Notes: generated from the sequence alone by a model not told the origin. DNA of 64,000 bases from an uncultured Candidatus Melainabacteria bacterium (GCA_947570135.1 CANOTP010000001.1:186001-250000), one strand, 5' to 3'. Counted from the first letter of the stretch, positions 18,081 to 27,542 are shown. Made by a program: numbers and translations.

Positions 18081-19760
18081 ATGGATTTTAGTAAATTAAC
18101 AGAAAATAAGCCTTTACTATTCGGAATAATCGGCGGGGTTGTTCTGGTAATCGTTATTGTGGTTGTAGCAATTGCAGTAGCAGTAGGCGGGGGAAATAAA
18201 GGTAAATCGGAAGGAACAGTCGTCGGCGGTGAGCCTTTAAAAACTAATGTGAATTTGCTTACTACCGATAATCTGGGTAAAGCTTTGGAAATTCAGGCTT
18301 TACTTGCAAAACAGGGGATTACCGTTGAAAGACAGCTTGACGGTACAAAATCAATGCTTGTTTTAAATGCCAAAAACTGTTCTACATTAACAAAAAAATG
18401 TACGATAACAGATAGAGATAACGCTTTGATTGCAATTGTTCAAAGCGGTTTGGTTGACCAAAATGTAGGTCTGGAAATCTTTGACAAGGGTGATTTTACA
18501 TCAACCAAAGAAGATAAAAGAATCCGTCTTGCGCGTGCAATGAACGGAGAACTTGCAAGACTTATCAAACAGATTAAGCCGATTCAAAACGCAACCGTAT
18601 TTATTTCAATTCCAGAAAGCGGTTCAATGTTTGATGACCCTAAACCGAAAACCGCAACGGTTCAGATTGTAATCCCGTCAGGTGAAAAACTCGAACCGTT
18701 AAAGGTTAAAGCTATAACTAACCTGCTTTTGGGCAGTGTATCCGGTTTAACCGCTGAAAATATCGCAATAACAGATACTAACGGTAATGTTTACCACAGT
18801 GTTATGAATGCAGAAGATGAGATGCTTCAAAAACTTGAAGAAAACGATAAATACATGCAGCAAAAGATTTCTAAACAATTAGACCGACTTGTCGGACCGG
18901 GAAATTATGTTGCAACCGTAAGTACATTCTTGCGTCAAACTCCTATTGAAAGATTTTCGATAGAGTATGACCCGAATAAAAAAGCATCTGTTACAGAGCA
19001 ATCATTCAGAGAAGGTTTAGGTGATCAAACAAAAGACCAGTCTCAAGGGATCAATGCTGTCAGTACATATCTACCGAATGGTTTACCGACAGGCGGAACA
19101 GATTCAAGTCAAAACAGGAATTATTCCCGTACAGCAACAGAAACACAATACGGGGTTACAAAAACCCAAACAAACGAATACATAAAACCCGGTGTGGTTG
19201 AAGATATTTCAATTGCGGTAACAATTGACAGAAATAATATGCCGTCAGATACAACACCTGAAGAGTTAAAAGAACTTATTGCGCGTGCCGCAAGCCCTAA
19301 AGTTACGGCAGATAATGTTTCACTTGCGTATACAACTTCAAATGATCCGTATTTGACTCCTGAAAGACAACAAAATTTACCGAAAGTTGATGAATCAGGC
19401 AACCCATGGTGGTTAGCATTAATCATCTGTGCGGTAGGACTTATCATAGTCTTTAAAGCAATTTCAGCGAAAGTTAAACGCATAAGAGAAGAAAACGAAA
19501 TTGAAGTCGAATCATTAAGACAAAAAGCTTTAGAACAGGAAAGACAGTTAAGTGATATCAATTCCCGTGCAAGTCAGTTAACACAACGTCAATCAGAACT
19601 TGCTCAAGACTTGATTAACCAACAGCAAAGAGTTGCTATTCCGCAGTTTGATGAAAACTTACTGATTGATTCGCTTGATGCAATTTCAGGTGAAATAACG
19701 GAAGATGCGGCAGATAAGATAAAAAGCTGGATTGAAGAAGGCACGGCAAAAGAAGGGTAG
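18081..19760 (+). CDS. fliF: FliF-like MS-ring protein
   Basis: 559 residues, the size of flagellar FliF (SctJ of virulence systems is 250-330). Transmembrane helix 1 is at about residues 13-35. The ring-building region follows, with KRIRLARAMNGELARLIKQI, ATVFISIPE, TATVQIVIPSGEKL and GLTAENIAITDTNG. A collar region rich in Ser, Gln and Asn spans about 290-370. Transmembrane helix 2 is near 448-465, and a charged tail, where FliG binds in flagella, ends the protein. An unusual cysteine pair (NAKNCSTLTKKC) lies near residues 95-110. It builds the inner-membrane base of a flagellar-type export machine. Confidence 0.92.
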   Translation: MDFSKLTENKPLLFGIIGGVVLVIVIVVVAIAVAVGGGNKGKSEGTVVGGEPLKTNVNLLTTDNLGKALEIQALLAKQGITVERQLDGTKSMLVLNAKNCSTLTKKCTITDRDNALIAIVQSGLVDQNVGLEIFDKGDFTSTKEDKRIRLARAMNGELARLIKQIKPIQNATVFISIPESGSMFDDPKPKTATVQIVIPSGEKLEPLKVKAITNLLLGSVSGLTAENIAITDTNGNVYHSVMNAEDEMLQKLEENDKYMQQKISKQLDRLVGPGNYVATVSTFLRQTPIERFSIEYDPNKKASVTEQSFREGLGDQTKDQSQGINAVSTYLPNGLPTGGTDSSQNRNYSRTATETQYGVTKTQTNEYIKPGVVEDISIAVTIDRNNMPSDTTPEELKELIARAASPKVTADNVSLAYTTSNDPYLTPERQQNLPKVDESGNPWWLALIICAVGLIIVFKAISAKVKRIREENEIEVESLRQKALEQERQLSDINSRASQLTQRQSELAQDLINQQQRVAIPQFDENLLIDSLDAISGEITEDAADKIKSWIEEGTAKEG

Positions 19761-19766
19761 TAATTT

Positions 19767-20768
19767 ATGTCAACACAAAATTTTGATTACGAAGCATTTG
19801 CTCAAAACCTTGCCGCGCAGGCTCAAGACCTTGTTCCGCCCGAGTTTGACGATAATCAGAAACAATATGTTATAAATACATTAGGTAACTTTTCGCTTTT
19901 ATCGGGAAAAGCTATCGCAGAAGACCCGAACCTTAATTTTGATGAGAATCAGGCGGTAACGATTACCCAAATTATTGCAGAATGGTCATTCCATAAATCC
20001 GTCGATTTGATTCGTTCAGGTATCCCGCAACAGTATTGGGATGCTGTTATGCAAAAAATTGCATATACGATTTTTGAAATTGCAAAACAAACTTTTTCTC
20101 AAGGATTACCGCATGACAAAATTTTAGAACTTGTCGAACACCACGTTAAAAAAAGTTACGCAGAAGCCATAACAGAACTTAAAGATAAAGGCGCGATTGA
20201 CGAAGGTTTAATGGAATTTGCGCTCGGTCAATCCAATATGGATAAAATGGCGCAGGAAATGAAACAACAACAAGACGGCGGCGAAGAAGTTTCTATGCCA
20301 AATGCTGACGGTTCAATGCCTCCAATGGGTGCAGGAGCTGCCGAGTTTCCTAAAGTTGACTCTAAAGTTCTTAAACTTGCAACTGTCGCAATGCTGTTTA
20401 AGAAAATGAATCAGGATAAAGTTCAGACAATTTTAAATAAATTTACACCTGAAGACGCGCAGGACGTAATTAAATTTATGCAGGTTCCGAATTTGCCTGA
20501 GCGAATCGGAGCGGCTAATGCGCTTCGCTGCTTGCAGGAAATAAAAACTAATCTGCCTAAAAATACCGAGCTTAATCCGAACAGCGTTGTTTCAAGGATA
20601 AGAAAAGCTGTTTCAAAATATTCAAGTAAAGAAATAGATACAATATTGATTCGCGAGCGAATTGAGGTTAAACGCCTTGTGTTTAATGCTTTAGAGGGTA
20701 AATATTACGATAAAATCCCTTCTAAGGTAGCAAGTATTGTTGCCACACACCTTGCAAGTAGTGTATAA
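19767..20768 (+). CDS. Protein at the fliG position, remotely FliG-like
   Basis: 333 residues, starting six bases after fliF. The N-terminal 170 residues are helical without a motif I recognise. A linker rich in Met, Pro, Gly and Gln (about 175-205) leads to a helical second half (KLATVAMLFKKMNQDKVQTI, then PEDAQDVIKFMQVPNLPERI). That half has the rhythm of FliG middle and C-terminal domains but lacks the EHPQ motif. I cannot see the charged torque-helix pattern. It may be a switch-like scaffold that does not rotate, or an unrelated FliF partner. Length and location match FliG (about 330 residues). Confidence 0.6.
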   Translation: MSTQNFDYEAFAQNLAAQAQDLVPPEFDDNQKQYVINTLGNFSLLSGKAIAEDPNLNFDENQAVTITQIIAEWSFHKSVDLIRSGIPQQYWDAVMQKIAYTIFEIAKQTFSQGLPHDKILELVEHHVKKSYAEAITELKDKGAIDEGLMEFALGQSNMDKMAQEMKQQQDGGEEVSMPNADGSMPPMGAGAAEFPKVDSKVLKLATVAMLFKKMNQDKVQTILNKFTPEDAQDVIKFMQVPNLPERIGAANALRCLQEIKTNLPKNTELNPNSVVSRIRKAVSKYSSKEIDTILIRERIEVKRLVFNALEGKYYDKIPSKVASIVATHLASSV

Positions 20769-20780
20769 TAATGTTGTATC

Positions 20781-21485
20781 ATGATTATAAAAAAGAAAAC
20801 TAAAAAAACAGACGAGGGAGAATTAGAACAAGCTGTCGTGCAGGAAGAGGAGCAAATCTCCGAATCCATAGATGAGCAGGAAATTGATTTGTTCGATCTT
20901 GATAATATAGACTTTAAGCAAAGGCAGGAACGCAGAAAAGGCGACCGCCGCAGAGGTTTTCGCAGGATTGATGACAGAAACCTTATATCGCGCGCAAGAG
21001 AAGAAGCCGATGCGATTAAAGAAGCTGCAGCCAAGGAAGGTTATAATGCAGGATTAGAGGCAGCTAAGTTTGATATCGAAAGTATTAAAACTTCAATTGC
21101 CGAATTTATGAATGCAAAACAGGAAGTTTATAACAGTATTGCTCCCGATATCTTGGAAATAAGTCTTGATATCGCAAAAAAAATCATTAAAAAAGAATTG
21201 AGCGAAGATCCGCAAGTTTTGCTTGAAAACATCAAAGATATTATGAAGGGTTTATCAAAAGAAGAAACAAAGATTACTTTGAAAGTTAACCCGACGCAGG
21301 CTGCAATTTTAAAACAGAATGTACCAGAGGTCGTAAGTTCTCTGGGGTTAGAAGCAAAAATAATTGTGGTATCCGATGAAAACGTAATGGAAGGCGGATG
21401 TGTTGTAACAACCACAAACGGTGTTATTGATGCAACTGTAGAATCACAGCTTGCGGTAATAAGTGAGGTATTGAAAGAAGTATAA
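20781..21485 (+). CDS. fliH: FliH/SctL-like export ATPase regulator
   Basis: 234 residues. An acidic N-terminus is followed by a basic patch (QERRKGDRRRGFRRID), a helical coiled coil with AREEADAIKEAAAKEGYNAG, and the FliH C-domain (about 110-234: SLDIAKKIIKKELSEDP, ITLKVNP, GGCVVTTTNGVIDATVESQL). FliH holds the FliI ATPase to the export gate. FliI itself is not in the window. The stop overlaps the flhA start by one base, so translation is probably coupled. Confidence 0.88.
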   Translation: MIIKKKTKKTDEGELEQAVVQEEEQISESIDEQEIDLFDLDNIDFKQRQERRKGDRRRGFRRIDDRNLISRAREEADAIKEAAAKEGYNAGLEAAKFDIESIKTSIAEFMNAKQEVYNSIAPDILEISLDIAKKIIKKELSEDPQVLLENIKDIMKGLSKEETKITLKVNPTQAAILKQNVPEVVSSLGLEAKIIVVSDENVMEGGCVVTTTNGVIDATVESQLAVISEVLKEV

Positions 21486-23578
21486 TGGCAGCACCTGAAG
21501 GAAATCAAAATCCGATAAGTGAAATTTTTATGGCACTGTTTGTGCTATTCCTTTTGGTTATCTTGTTATGCGAATTGCCGAACTGGATGATTAATATTTG
21601 TATATGTTTGAATATCACTTTGGGCGTTGTACTTTTGATGTTTGCATTGTATGTTCAAAAGACCTTGGAGTTATCGTCTTTTCCGTCAATTATTTTGATT
21701 GGTACAATGTTCAGGCTTTGTTTATCTATTGCCTCAACTCGTTTGATTTTGGCAAAAGGTGAAGCTGGAGAAGTTGTTCATGCGTTCGGAACGTTTGTTA
21801 CGGGCGGGAATATGATTGTAGGGGGAGTAATCTTCCTTATTATTACGGTTGTACAATTTATGGTAATTACCAAGGGTGCTGAGCGTATCGCGGAAGTTTC
21901 GGCACGTTTTGCATTGGACGCGATGCCCGGTAAACAAATGCAGATTGATGCGGATTTTAACGCAGGTTTGATGTCACCTGAAGAAGCGACTAAAAAACGT
22001 GATGACTTATCAAGAGAATCAAGTTTAATGGGTTCAATGGACGGTGCGATGAAGTTCGTAAAAGGGGATACCATTGCAGGTATTATTATTGTACTTATTA
22101 ACATTATCGGCGGATTGTGCGTAGGTTGTATGATGAACCAAATGCCTATTGCTGATGCAGTCGGTAAATATACAATTTTAACAATCGGTGACGGTCTTGC
22201 TTCTCAGGTTCCGTCATTGTTGATGTCAATTGCAGCAGGTGTGTTTATGACTCGTGCCTCTGCAGCAAGCCCTTCTTTGGGTTCTGATGTTACCGCTCAG
22301 ATTACAAGTAAACCGTATGCATTGTTTTTTGCGGCAGGTTTCTTACTCTTGCTTGCTGCAACAGGACACTGGACAGGGTTGCCTTGGCTTCCTTTCCTTT
22401 TATTTGCTGTAGGTTTGTTTGTTGCGGGATTTCAGGTACTTATCAATGCCGATGTTCAATCTCAGTTAGGACAATTGGAAAATGTTCGACAAAATATGCA
22501 AGACCTTGTTAATCCTAACAGAATGTACGAACGTTTGGGGGTTGATATTTTAAGTTTACAGGTAGGTTCAAACCTGCTTGTAATTGCAGATCCCGATCAG
22601 GAAGGTCAATTGCTTGCTAAAATCGCAGCTCTTCGTCAAAGGGTAACGGATGAGTTGGGGTATATTTTACCTAATATTCGTATTATGGACTCCTCAGCAC
22701 TTGATGCTAACGAGTATATGATTTCTATCCGCGGTAACACTGTTGCTACAGGTTATGTTTATCCTGGTAAATTTATGGTAATTGCCGATCAGTGGGATTC
22801 TATGAAACGTGAAGTTCCTGAGGATGCTATTATAGGTATCGACCCGACTTATCAAACTCAGGCTTATTGGATTAACCAGGATGATGCGAAATCAGCAAGA
22901 CTTGTTACAGCGGTTGATGCAACAGATGTTATTGTTACTCACCTGCAAGAGTGTGTAAGAAAACATGTTGATGATGTTATGACAAAGACTGATGTGTTAA
23001 AGCTTATGGAACTTGTACGTTCTCAAGACCCTACGCTTGTTAACGATCTTGTTCCGACAATTATTTCAACAAGTGATTTACGTAAGATTTTTGTTAACTT
23101 AATTCGTGAAAAAGTTTCGATAAAAGATATTATATTTGTCTTTGAAAGACTTTGTGATTACGCGAGGTTCTCAAAAGAACCCGATATCTTATCTGAACGT
23201 TTAAGGGCAGCTTTAGGACGCCAGATTTGCTTATCAAATGTGCAGTCAGATAAGGTTTTATATGCACTGACTCTTTCCCCTGAGTGGGAAAAAACGCTTG
23301 ATGATTCTTGTCAAAGAACCGAGCTTGGTACAATGTTCCTGCTTAATCCTATTCAGGTTCAGGAACTTATTGAAACAACCGCGACAACACTTCTTCGCGC
23401 TCACCAAACATGCGGTCGACAGCCTGTAGTTCTTTGCTCTCCAAGAATAAGACTACCGCTTTATCAGCTTTTGGAACGTCATATTCCGACAATTGTTGTA
23501 ATCTCTTATTCTGAACTTATAACAGATATCAAGGTTGAAGCAATTGATACGGTCGGTGACGCGTATATGGGTGATTAA
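21485..23578 (+). CDS. flhA: FlhA/SctV export gate protein
   Basis: 697 residues. The first 330 hold seven or eight transmembrane helices. The cytoplasmic FHIPEP loop is clear: AERIAEVSARFALDAMPGKQ, then ADFNAG and GSMDGAMKFVKGDTIAG. The C-terminal 350 residues form the ring domain that receives chaperone-substrate complexes (LMELVRSQDPTLVNDLVP, REKVSIKDI). SMDGAMKFVKGD slightly favours non-flagellar SctV, but the FliE/FliF companions are flagellar in type. It sets the substrate order during secretion. It ends the operon, overlapping the convergent 23575 gene by four bases. Confidence 0.95.
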   Translation: MAAPEGNQNPISEIFMALFVLFLLVILLCELPNWMINICICLNITLGVVLLMFALYVQKTLELSSFPSIILIGTMFRLCLSIASTRLILAKGEAGEVVHAFGTFVTGGNMIVGGVIFLIITVVQFMVITKGAERIAEVSARFALDAMPGKQMQIDADFNAGLMSPEEATKKRDDLSRESSLMGSMDGAMKFVKGDTIAGIIIVLINIIGGLCVGCMMNQMPIADAVGKYTILTIGDGLASQVPSLLMSIAAGVFMTRASAASPSLGSDVTAQITSKPYALFFAAGFLLLLAATGHWTGLPWLPFLLFAVGLFVAGFQVLINADVQSQLGQLENVRQNMQDLVNPNRMYERLGVDILSLQVGSNLLVIADPDQEGQLLAKIAALRQRVTDELGYILPNIRIMDSSALDANEYMISIRGNTVATGYVYPGKFMVIADQWDSMKREVPEDAIIGIDPTYQTQAYWINQDDAKSARLVTAVDATDVIVTHLQECVRKHVDDVMTKTDVLKLMELVRSQDPTLVNDLVPTIISTSDLRKIFVNLIREKVSIKDIIFVFERLCDYARFSKEPDILSERLRAALGRQICLSNVQSDKVLYALTLSPEWEKTLDDSCQRTELGTMFLLNPIQVQELIETTATTLLRAHQTCGRQPVVLCSPRIRLPLYQLLERHIPTIVVISYSELITDIKVEAIDTVGDAYMGD

Positions 23579-23919
23579 TCTTTTTTAGGGAACAGTTCAG
23601 CCATTTTGCTCAGGTATTTATCTATCGCTAAAGCGGGAGAATATAAAACTTGGTTAAAACTTAATGCCACGTTATCCCTGATAAGGTTATTCCCAATTAT
23701 GGCTTTTGTTTCGAAATTTCTGTCTAAGCCATGTTCATCTTTGTATATAGAACCAAGGTAAATATCTATTTTATCTGTATCAGAGCCGATTTGTTCTGCT
23801 TTTTTTATAAATTCAACAATTTCATAATCACATAAATCTTTATTTACTCCGCCGCCTTCAAGATTTAATTTAGCTCCAAATGCCTTATTGTTTGTTTGTA
23901 ATCCGATCTTGTTAATCAT
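23575..23919 (-). CDS. Hypothetical protein
   Basis: 114 residues, soluble, no signal peptide. It opens with [19 protein letters not shown], a basic and polar start ending in FGAKL that is seen in other hypothetical proteins of this type of genome. AGGAG precedes the start. No family recognised. It is convergent with flhA. Confidence 0.6.
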   Translation of the reverse strand: MINKIGLQTNNKAFGAKLNLEGGGVNKDLCDYEIVEFIKKAEQIGSDTDKIDIYLGSIYKDEHGLDRNFETKAIIGNNLIRDNVALSFNQVLYSPALAIDKYLSKMAELFPKKD

Positions 23920-24005
23920 TTAATAAACTCCTGTTGAAAAACTTCACATTATGTTATAAAATTGAGCAAGAATATTTTTGTTACTGGTTAATAAAATTTT
24001 ACATT

Positions 24006-24212
24006 ATGAAAAAAGTCTTTTTATTTTTAATTAGGATATATCAATATTTTTCAAAATTCACGCCAAAAGTTTGCAGATTTTATCCGACGTGTTCCGAGTA
24101 TACTCGTCAGGCAATAGAAAAGTACGGAATCTTAAAAGGCAGTTGGTTGGGTGTGAAGAGAATTTGTCGCTGTCACCCGGGAAATCCCGGAGGGTACGAT
24201 CCAGTGCCTTAG
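24006..24212 (+). CDS. yidD: Membrane protein insertion efficiency factor YidD
   Basis: 68 residues from the ATG at 24006; an upstream TTG-type start at 23934 would add 24 residues unlike the family. Signature [19 protein letters not shown] and [20 protein letters not shown] matches YidD throughout. It is thought to assist YidC in membrane protein insertion as a peripheral membrane protein. It is usually between rnpA and yidC, which are not here. No clear Shine-Dalgarno. Confidence 0.95.
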   Translation: MKKVFLFLIRIYQYFSKFTPKVCRFYPTCSEYTRQAIEKYGILKGSWLGVKRICRCHPGNPGGYDPVP

Positions 24213-24230
24213 GGAAAGGGGTAAATACTA

Positions 24231-24774
24231 TTATTTAATATTTTTTACTGCCCATTTGAAATAATTCGCGTCGTGGAGTGCTTTTTCAGCACATGCTACA
24301 CCGTTCAGGTTGTTTGCGGTGTTAAGATTGCAATATTTTTCTTTATCAGTGTATTTTGTACCTTTTGCCCCCCATAGGTACTCTCCGTTTTTTTATATTT
24401 GAAAATAGGTAAATTCAAGTGTCCGTTTATATCAATTATAATAATATGTTCATGACCTCCAAGTTCCGTAAATAACCACGTATTATCACCCATTATTGTT
24501 AAACCGTCATCAAAAAAATAAGAACCTACTACTGTGCCATCCATAGATTTGTGTTCCCTATTAGTAACTCTAAATGTTTGAGCGTAGTTGCGGTACTGTA
24601 CACTTGCCCCTTTTAAATATTTTGCTAAATTTATTGTTACAAATTTTGATTTTAAGTAATGAGCTTTATATGCATTTCTCAAGTTCGGAATAGTAAGAGC
24701 GGCAACCACACCAACGATTCCAAGAGTTATTAGCACTTCAGCTAATGTAAAACCGTTCTTATATTTTGTTTCAT
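24231..24774 (-). pseudogene. Prepilin-like gene broken by two frameshifts
   Basis: GAGAGG precedes ATG 24774, but that ATG is out of frame with the pilin body (NGFTLAEVLITLGIVGVVAA) by one base in a short A run (AAAA). A second one-base loss, in an A7 run near 24396 (coding strand), shifts the frame again. Past it, the true end can be read to the TAA at 24231, finishing CAEKALHDANYFKWAVKNIK. Restoring one A at each place gives a pilin of about 180 residues. Its tail matches the broken pilin next door (25090). Sequencing error cannot be excluded. Confidence 0.75.
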
Positions 24775-24879
24775 TTTTCCTCTCATTGGTATATTTAAAT
24801 ATATATATGTTATCTAAGCATAACCGCATGTTATATGTAGCATATAGTAAATTCCAAGTCAATATGCCAATATTTATTT

Positions 24880-25089
24880 ATGTATCATTTAGATTTAAAA
24901 GTTATAGGCAGAAATATTAAAGCTGAAAGAGTCAGAAAAGGTTTTTCCCAAGAAGAAATAGCTGAGCTTGCGGATACGACAAGACATACAATAAGTATGA
25001 TTGAAACAGGTTCTCAGCATCCTAAGTTGTTATCAATACTTAAAATTTCCAATGCGTTGGGTATTGATATTAATGAGTTATTAAAGTAA
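24880..25089 (+). CDS. Small XRE-family DNA-binding regulator
   Basis: 69 residues, a single helix-turn-helix of Cro/CI type (RKGFSQEEIAELADTTRHTI, then IETGSQHPKLLSIL). It is divergent from the broken pilin ending at 24774, with about 105 bases between. TATATG-TAG-CATATA (24832-24846) is a perfect short palindrome in that gap and a possible operator. The stop abuts the 3' end of the next pilin remnant. Probably represses itself and the pilin, by analogy with the other three such pairs. Confidence 0.85.
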   Translation: MYHLDLKVIGRNIKAERVRKGFSQEEIAELADTTRHTISMIETGSQHPKLLSILKISNALGIDINELLK

Positions 25090-25486
25090 TTACTTAATAT
25101 TTTTTACTAACCATTTAAAGTAGTCAGTATTCTGTTTTGCCTTTTGAGCACAAGTCATACCATTTTGTGGAGAATTGCTATCAAGCGAGCAAAGACTATC
25201 TACATCATTGTATTTAGTTTTTATATCGCCCATTGTTAGTAATTCCCCGTCAATAAATTGAAATGCAAACAAATCATATCCCAACCTGTTAGGTGGTTGT
25301 CCGTATCCGTTTAAATTTACAAAAAGGTATATAAAACTGTTGAATAAGTTTTTAAAAATTGTGCACGCAGTCTGTGAGCTTTGTGTGCGCTCATAAGGTT
25401 AGGGATTGTAATAGCTGCGCGCCGATAATCCCGAGGGTAATAAGAACCTCTGCTAAGGTAAATCCTGCTTTATTGTCCCTTTTTAT
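25090..25486 (-). pseudogene. Decayed prepilin-like gene
   Basis: AAGGAG is followed by ATA at 25486, where an ATG is expected, then codons for KRDNKAGFTLAEVLITLGIIG. Several bases are missing after this. The next part reads in another frame (AITIPNLMSAHKAHRLRAQF) and stops, and the tail (GYDLFAFQFIDGE to YFKWLVKNIK) is in a third segment. The middle of a normal pilin is absent. The tail is about as similar to the 24231 pilin as two paralogues would be. This is a true pseudogene and unlikely to be an assembly error. Confidence 0.85.
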
Positions 25487-25499
25487 TCTCCTTATGTGC

Positions 25500-25562
25500 G
25501 GTATTTATCACAGAATAATTATATTATATACGTATAATCTAATTATGCAAGATGTAAATACC
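25500..25562. promoter_or_regulatory. Inverted repeat spanning the XRE start (candidate operator)
   Basis: GGTATTTA (25500-25507) and TAAATACC (25555-25562) form a perfect 8-base inverted repeat flanking a TATAAT box (25533-25538) and the XRE start codon. The second arm is in codons 4-6 of the gene, the same layout as at 33830-33910. Confidence 0.45.
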
Positions 25563-25772
25563 TATCAAGACCGATTAGCGAAAAATATACGTAAATTTAG
25601 GATGGAAAATAAGTATTCTCAAGAGTATCTTGCAGAATTGATTGATAGGACTCGTGAACATATTAATCGTTTAGAAACGGGTAAAGAAAGTATAGGTTTT
25701 ACAACATTTGTAAAGCTTGCTCAAGTGTTTAATGTATCCTTAGATGAATTAGCAGGGTTTCAAAAGGACTAA
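25545..25772 (+). CDS. XRE-family regulator
   Basis: 75 residues from ATG 25545; an earlier in-frame start at 25359 would run through the pilin remnant and is unlikely. HTH core: NKYSQEYLAELIDRTREHIN then RLETGKESIGFTTFVKLAQV. TATAAT lies six bases before the ATG with no Shine-Dalgarno, so the mRNA is probably leaderless. It is divergent from the decayed pilin (25090-25486), and its stop overlaps the next minus-strand stop by four bases. Confidence 0.85.
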   Translation: MQDVNTYQDRLAKNIRKFRMENKYSQEYLAELIDRTREHINRLETGKESIGFTTFVKLAQVFNVSLDELAGFQKD

Positions 25773-27037
25773 AGAGTTTTAATAAACTCAACAACTTCTT
25801 TTAGTGAGTAAATATTTTGTTGAACAAAGAAGTTTTTGTTTGTCTGTTCTTTTACATAGCTCAGGGTTTTACCGTCTAAAAAGTCTTCTGAGTACGGACG
25901 AAGCATGACTGACGGGATTACTACAATATCGCAATCCGCATCTTTGACGGTTCTAATTAAATCTTCTGTTGTGATAAGTCCTGCAACAGTGATATCATGC
26001 CCCCAGTATTCTGATTTAACGGGGCGAACTTCAATTTCTAAGTTTTTGATTTTATTTAATGTTTCGGCAACTTCTGATAACATATTTTTAGCCGCGTATG
26101 AGCAGGCGAAAACCATTTTATAAGGCTTGGATAAGCTTTTTGGAAGCTTATGTGTATAAAAATCATCCAGTGTCATTCTAAGAGAGCCTACACCGTCATC
26201 AAGTTGGCAAAAGTTTCCGTAATATTTAGCAGACGGAATCGGTTTTTCTGCAAGCAGGAAAAACTCATCAGAACAGCAGACTCGTTTATATTTTGAAGCT
26301 ATTTCAATCGTTTGGGTAGCACATTTTTTATCCACTCTGCGTAATTCCCCTTCAGGTCTGAATTGGGTGATTCCGACAGGTACGATTGCAACTGATAATA
26401 CAGTATTTTTCAATTTGGCTAAATCTGACAGGGTTCTGTCTAGTTCTGCGCCGTCATTTATCCCAGGACAAAGTACGATTTGCGCATGAAACGGGATTTT
26501 GTTTTTACGAAACCAGTTTAAGTTTTCTAATGCATTACCCGCGTTAGGGTTACGGAGCATTTTTACGCGCAACTCGGGGTTTGTTGTGTGAACTGATACA
26601 TAAAACGGCCCGAGATGCATACGCTTAATCCGTTCCCTGTCTTCATCTTTAAAATTTGTCAGTGTAATATATGTTCCTTGCAGATATGAAAGACGATAGT
26701 CATCATCTTTAATGTATAAAGTGTTTCTTAATCCTTTTGGCTGCTGGTCGACAAAACAAAAGATACAATGGTTCAGGCATGGTTTAATCCTGTCAAAAAC
26801 TGCGCTTTCAAAGACTATTCCTAAATCCTCGTCATAATCCTTTTCAATCTCGATTTCTTCAATTTCGCCGTTTGTTTTTTTTATTTCAATAGTGATAAGC
26901 TCTGACTTCATATAGAAATTATAATCAATCATATCAAGCATTTTGTTGCCGTCAATTGAAATAATCTCATCACCTTTTTCTATTTCCAGTTCTTCAGCTA
27001 TAGAACCTTCTAATACACTGTTAACTGTTGCGGGCAT
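25769..27037 (-). CDS. PDZ-radical SAM protein (DUF512 family)
   Basis: 422 residues: an N-terminal PDZ-like domain (about 1-65), a radical SAM core with CLNHCIFCFVDQQPKGLRNT (CxxxCxxC cluster near residue 87), and the C-terminal DUF512 domain (about 270-415, with PVKSEYWGHDITVAGL). The family is found across Cyanobacteria and Firmicutes; its reaction is unknown. Its start overlaps the end of the padR-like gene by 17 bases, so the two are cotranscribed. Confidence 0.92.
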   Translation of the reverse strand: MPATVNSVLEGSIAEELEIEKGDEIISIDGNKMLDMIDYNFYMKSELITIEIKKTNGEIEEIEIEKDYDEDLGIVFESAVFDRIKPCLNHCIFCFVDQQPKGLRNTLYIKDDDYRLSYLQGTYITLTNFKDEDRERIKRMHLGPFYVSVHTTNPELRVKMLRNPNAGNALENLNWFRKNKIPFHAQIVLCPGINDGAELDRTLSDLAKLKNTVLSVAIVPVGITQFRPEGELRRVDKKCATQTIEIASKYKRVCCSDEFFLLAEKPIPSAKYYGNFCQLDDGVGSLRMTLDDFYTHKLPKSLSKPYKMVFACSYAAKNMLSEVAETLNKIKNLEIEVRPVKSEYWGHDITVAGLITTEDLIRTVKDADCDIVVIPSVMLRPYSEDFLDGKTLSYVKEQTNKNFFVQQNIYSLKEVVEFIKTL

Positions 27038-27542
27038 TTTTTTCTAAACCTTCTACTATTGAGATAAAATTTTTGTATTCACAAATCGTATTATCTAAAG
27101 CTATTTTCTGATAGAAATCAGTAGGGGTGTATTCATCAGCCAGAATTTGTTCTGCGTTAACTTTATGCAACAGTGCGATTGATTTTATATTCATAAATAA
27201 TTCGCAGGAATCTTCTTTATTTAAAACCGATGCGCAGGAAATTTTTACCCTCGCATCAGACAAAAACTGAAGCGGGTTGGTCGAAAACGGATTTAATAAA
27301 AGTTTTTGGAGCTCTTTATTACCTTCTTTTGTTAGAGTATAGAAGATTGATAATTTACCGCCGTCTGACATAATTTTGGAAGATGTGATACATCCTGATT
27401 TTTCAAGTCTTACCAGAGCGGGTTTTATTGCCCCGAAACTTGGCGTTGAATACGCCAAAAAGTACTCGCTGATACGCTTATGGATTGCGTACATCGTTAA
27501 GTCGTGTTTTAGTAAAACATATAAAATCATTATTTCTATCAT
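27021..27542 (-). CDS. PadR-family transcriptional regulator
   Basis: 173 residues. The winged helix (about 1-85) has the PadR pattern: ILYVLLKHDLTMYAIHK, SFGAIKPALVRLEKSGCI and FYTLTKEGNKEL. The C-terminal half is the helical dimerisation domain. Upstream, TTTAAT with a TG two bases before it lies six bases from the ATG, and there is no ribosome site, so it may be leaderless. It overlaps the DUF512 radical SAM gene, an unexplained but clear linkage. The ligand is unknown. Confidence 0.9.
   Translation of the reverse strand: MIEIMILYVLLKHDLTMYAIHKRISEYFLAYSTPSFGAIKPALVRLEKSGCITSSKIMSDGGKLSIFYTLTKEGNKELQKLLLNPFSTNPLQFLSDARVKISCASVLNKEDSCELFMNIKSIALLHKVNAEQILADEYTPTDFYQKIALDNTICEYKNFISIVEGLEKNARNS

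Noticed and set aside
25359-25544. N-terminal extension of the 25545 XRE protein
   Set aside because: The extension is the antisense of a pilin remnant and the TATAAT box lies inside it; the ATG at 25545 fits the XRE family length.
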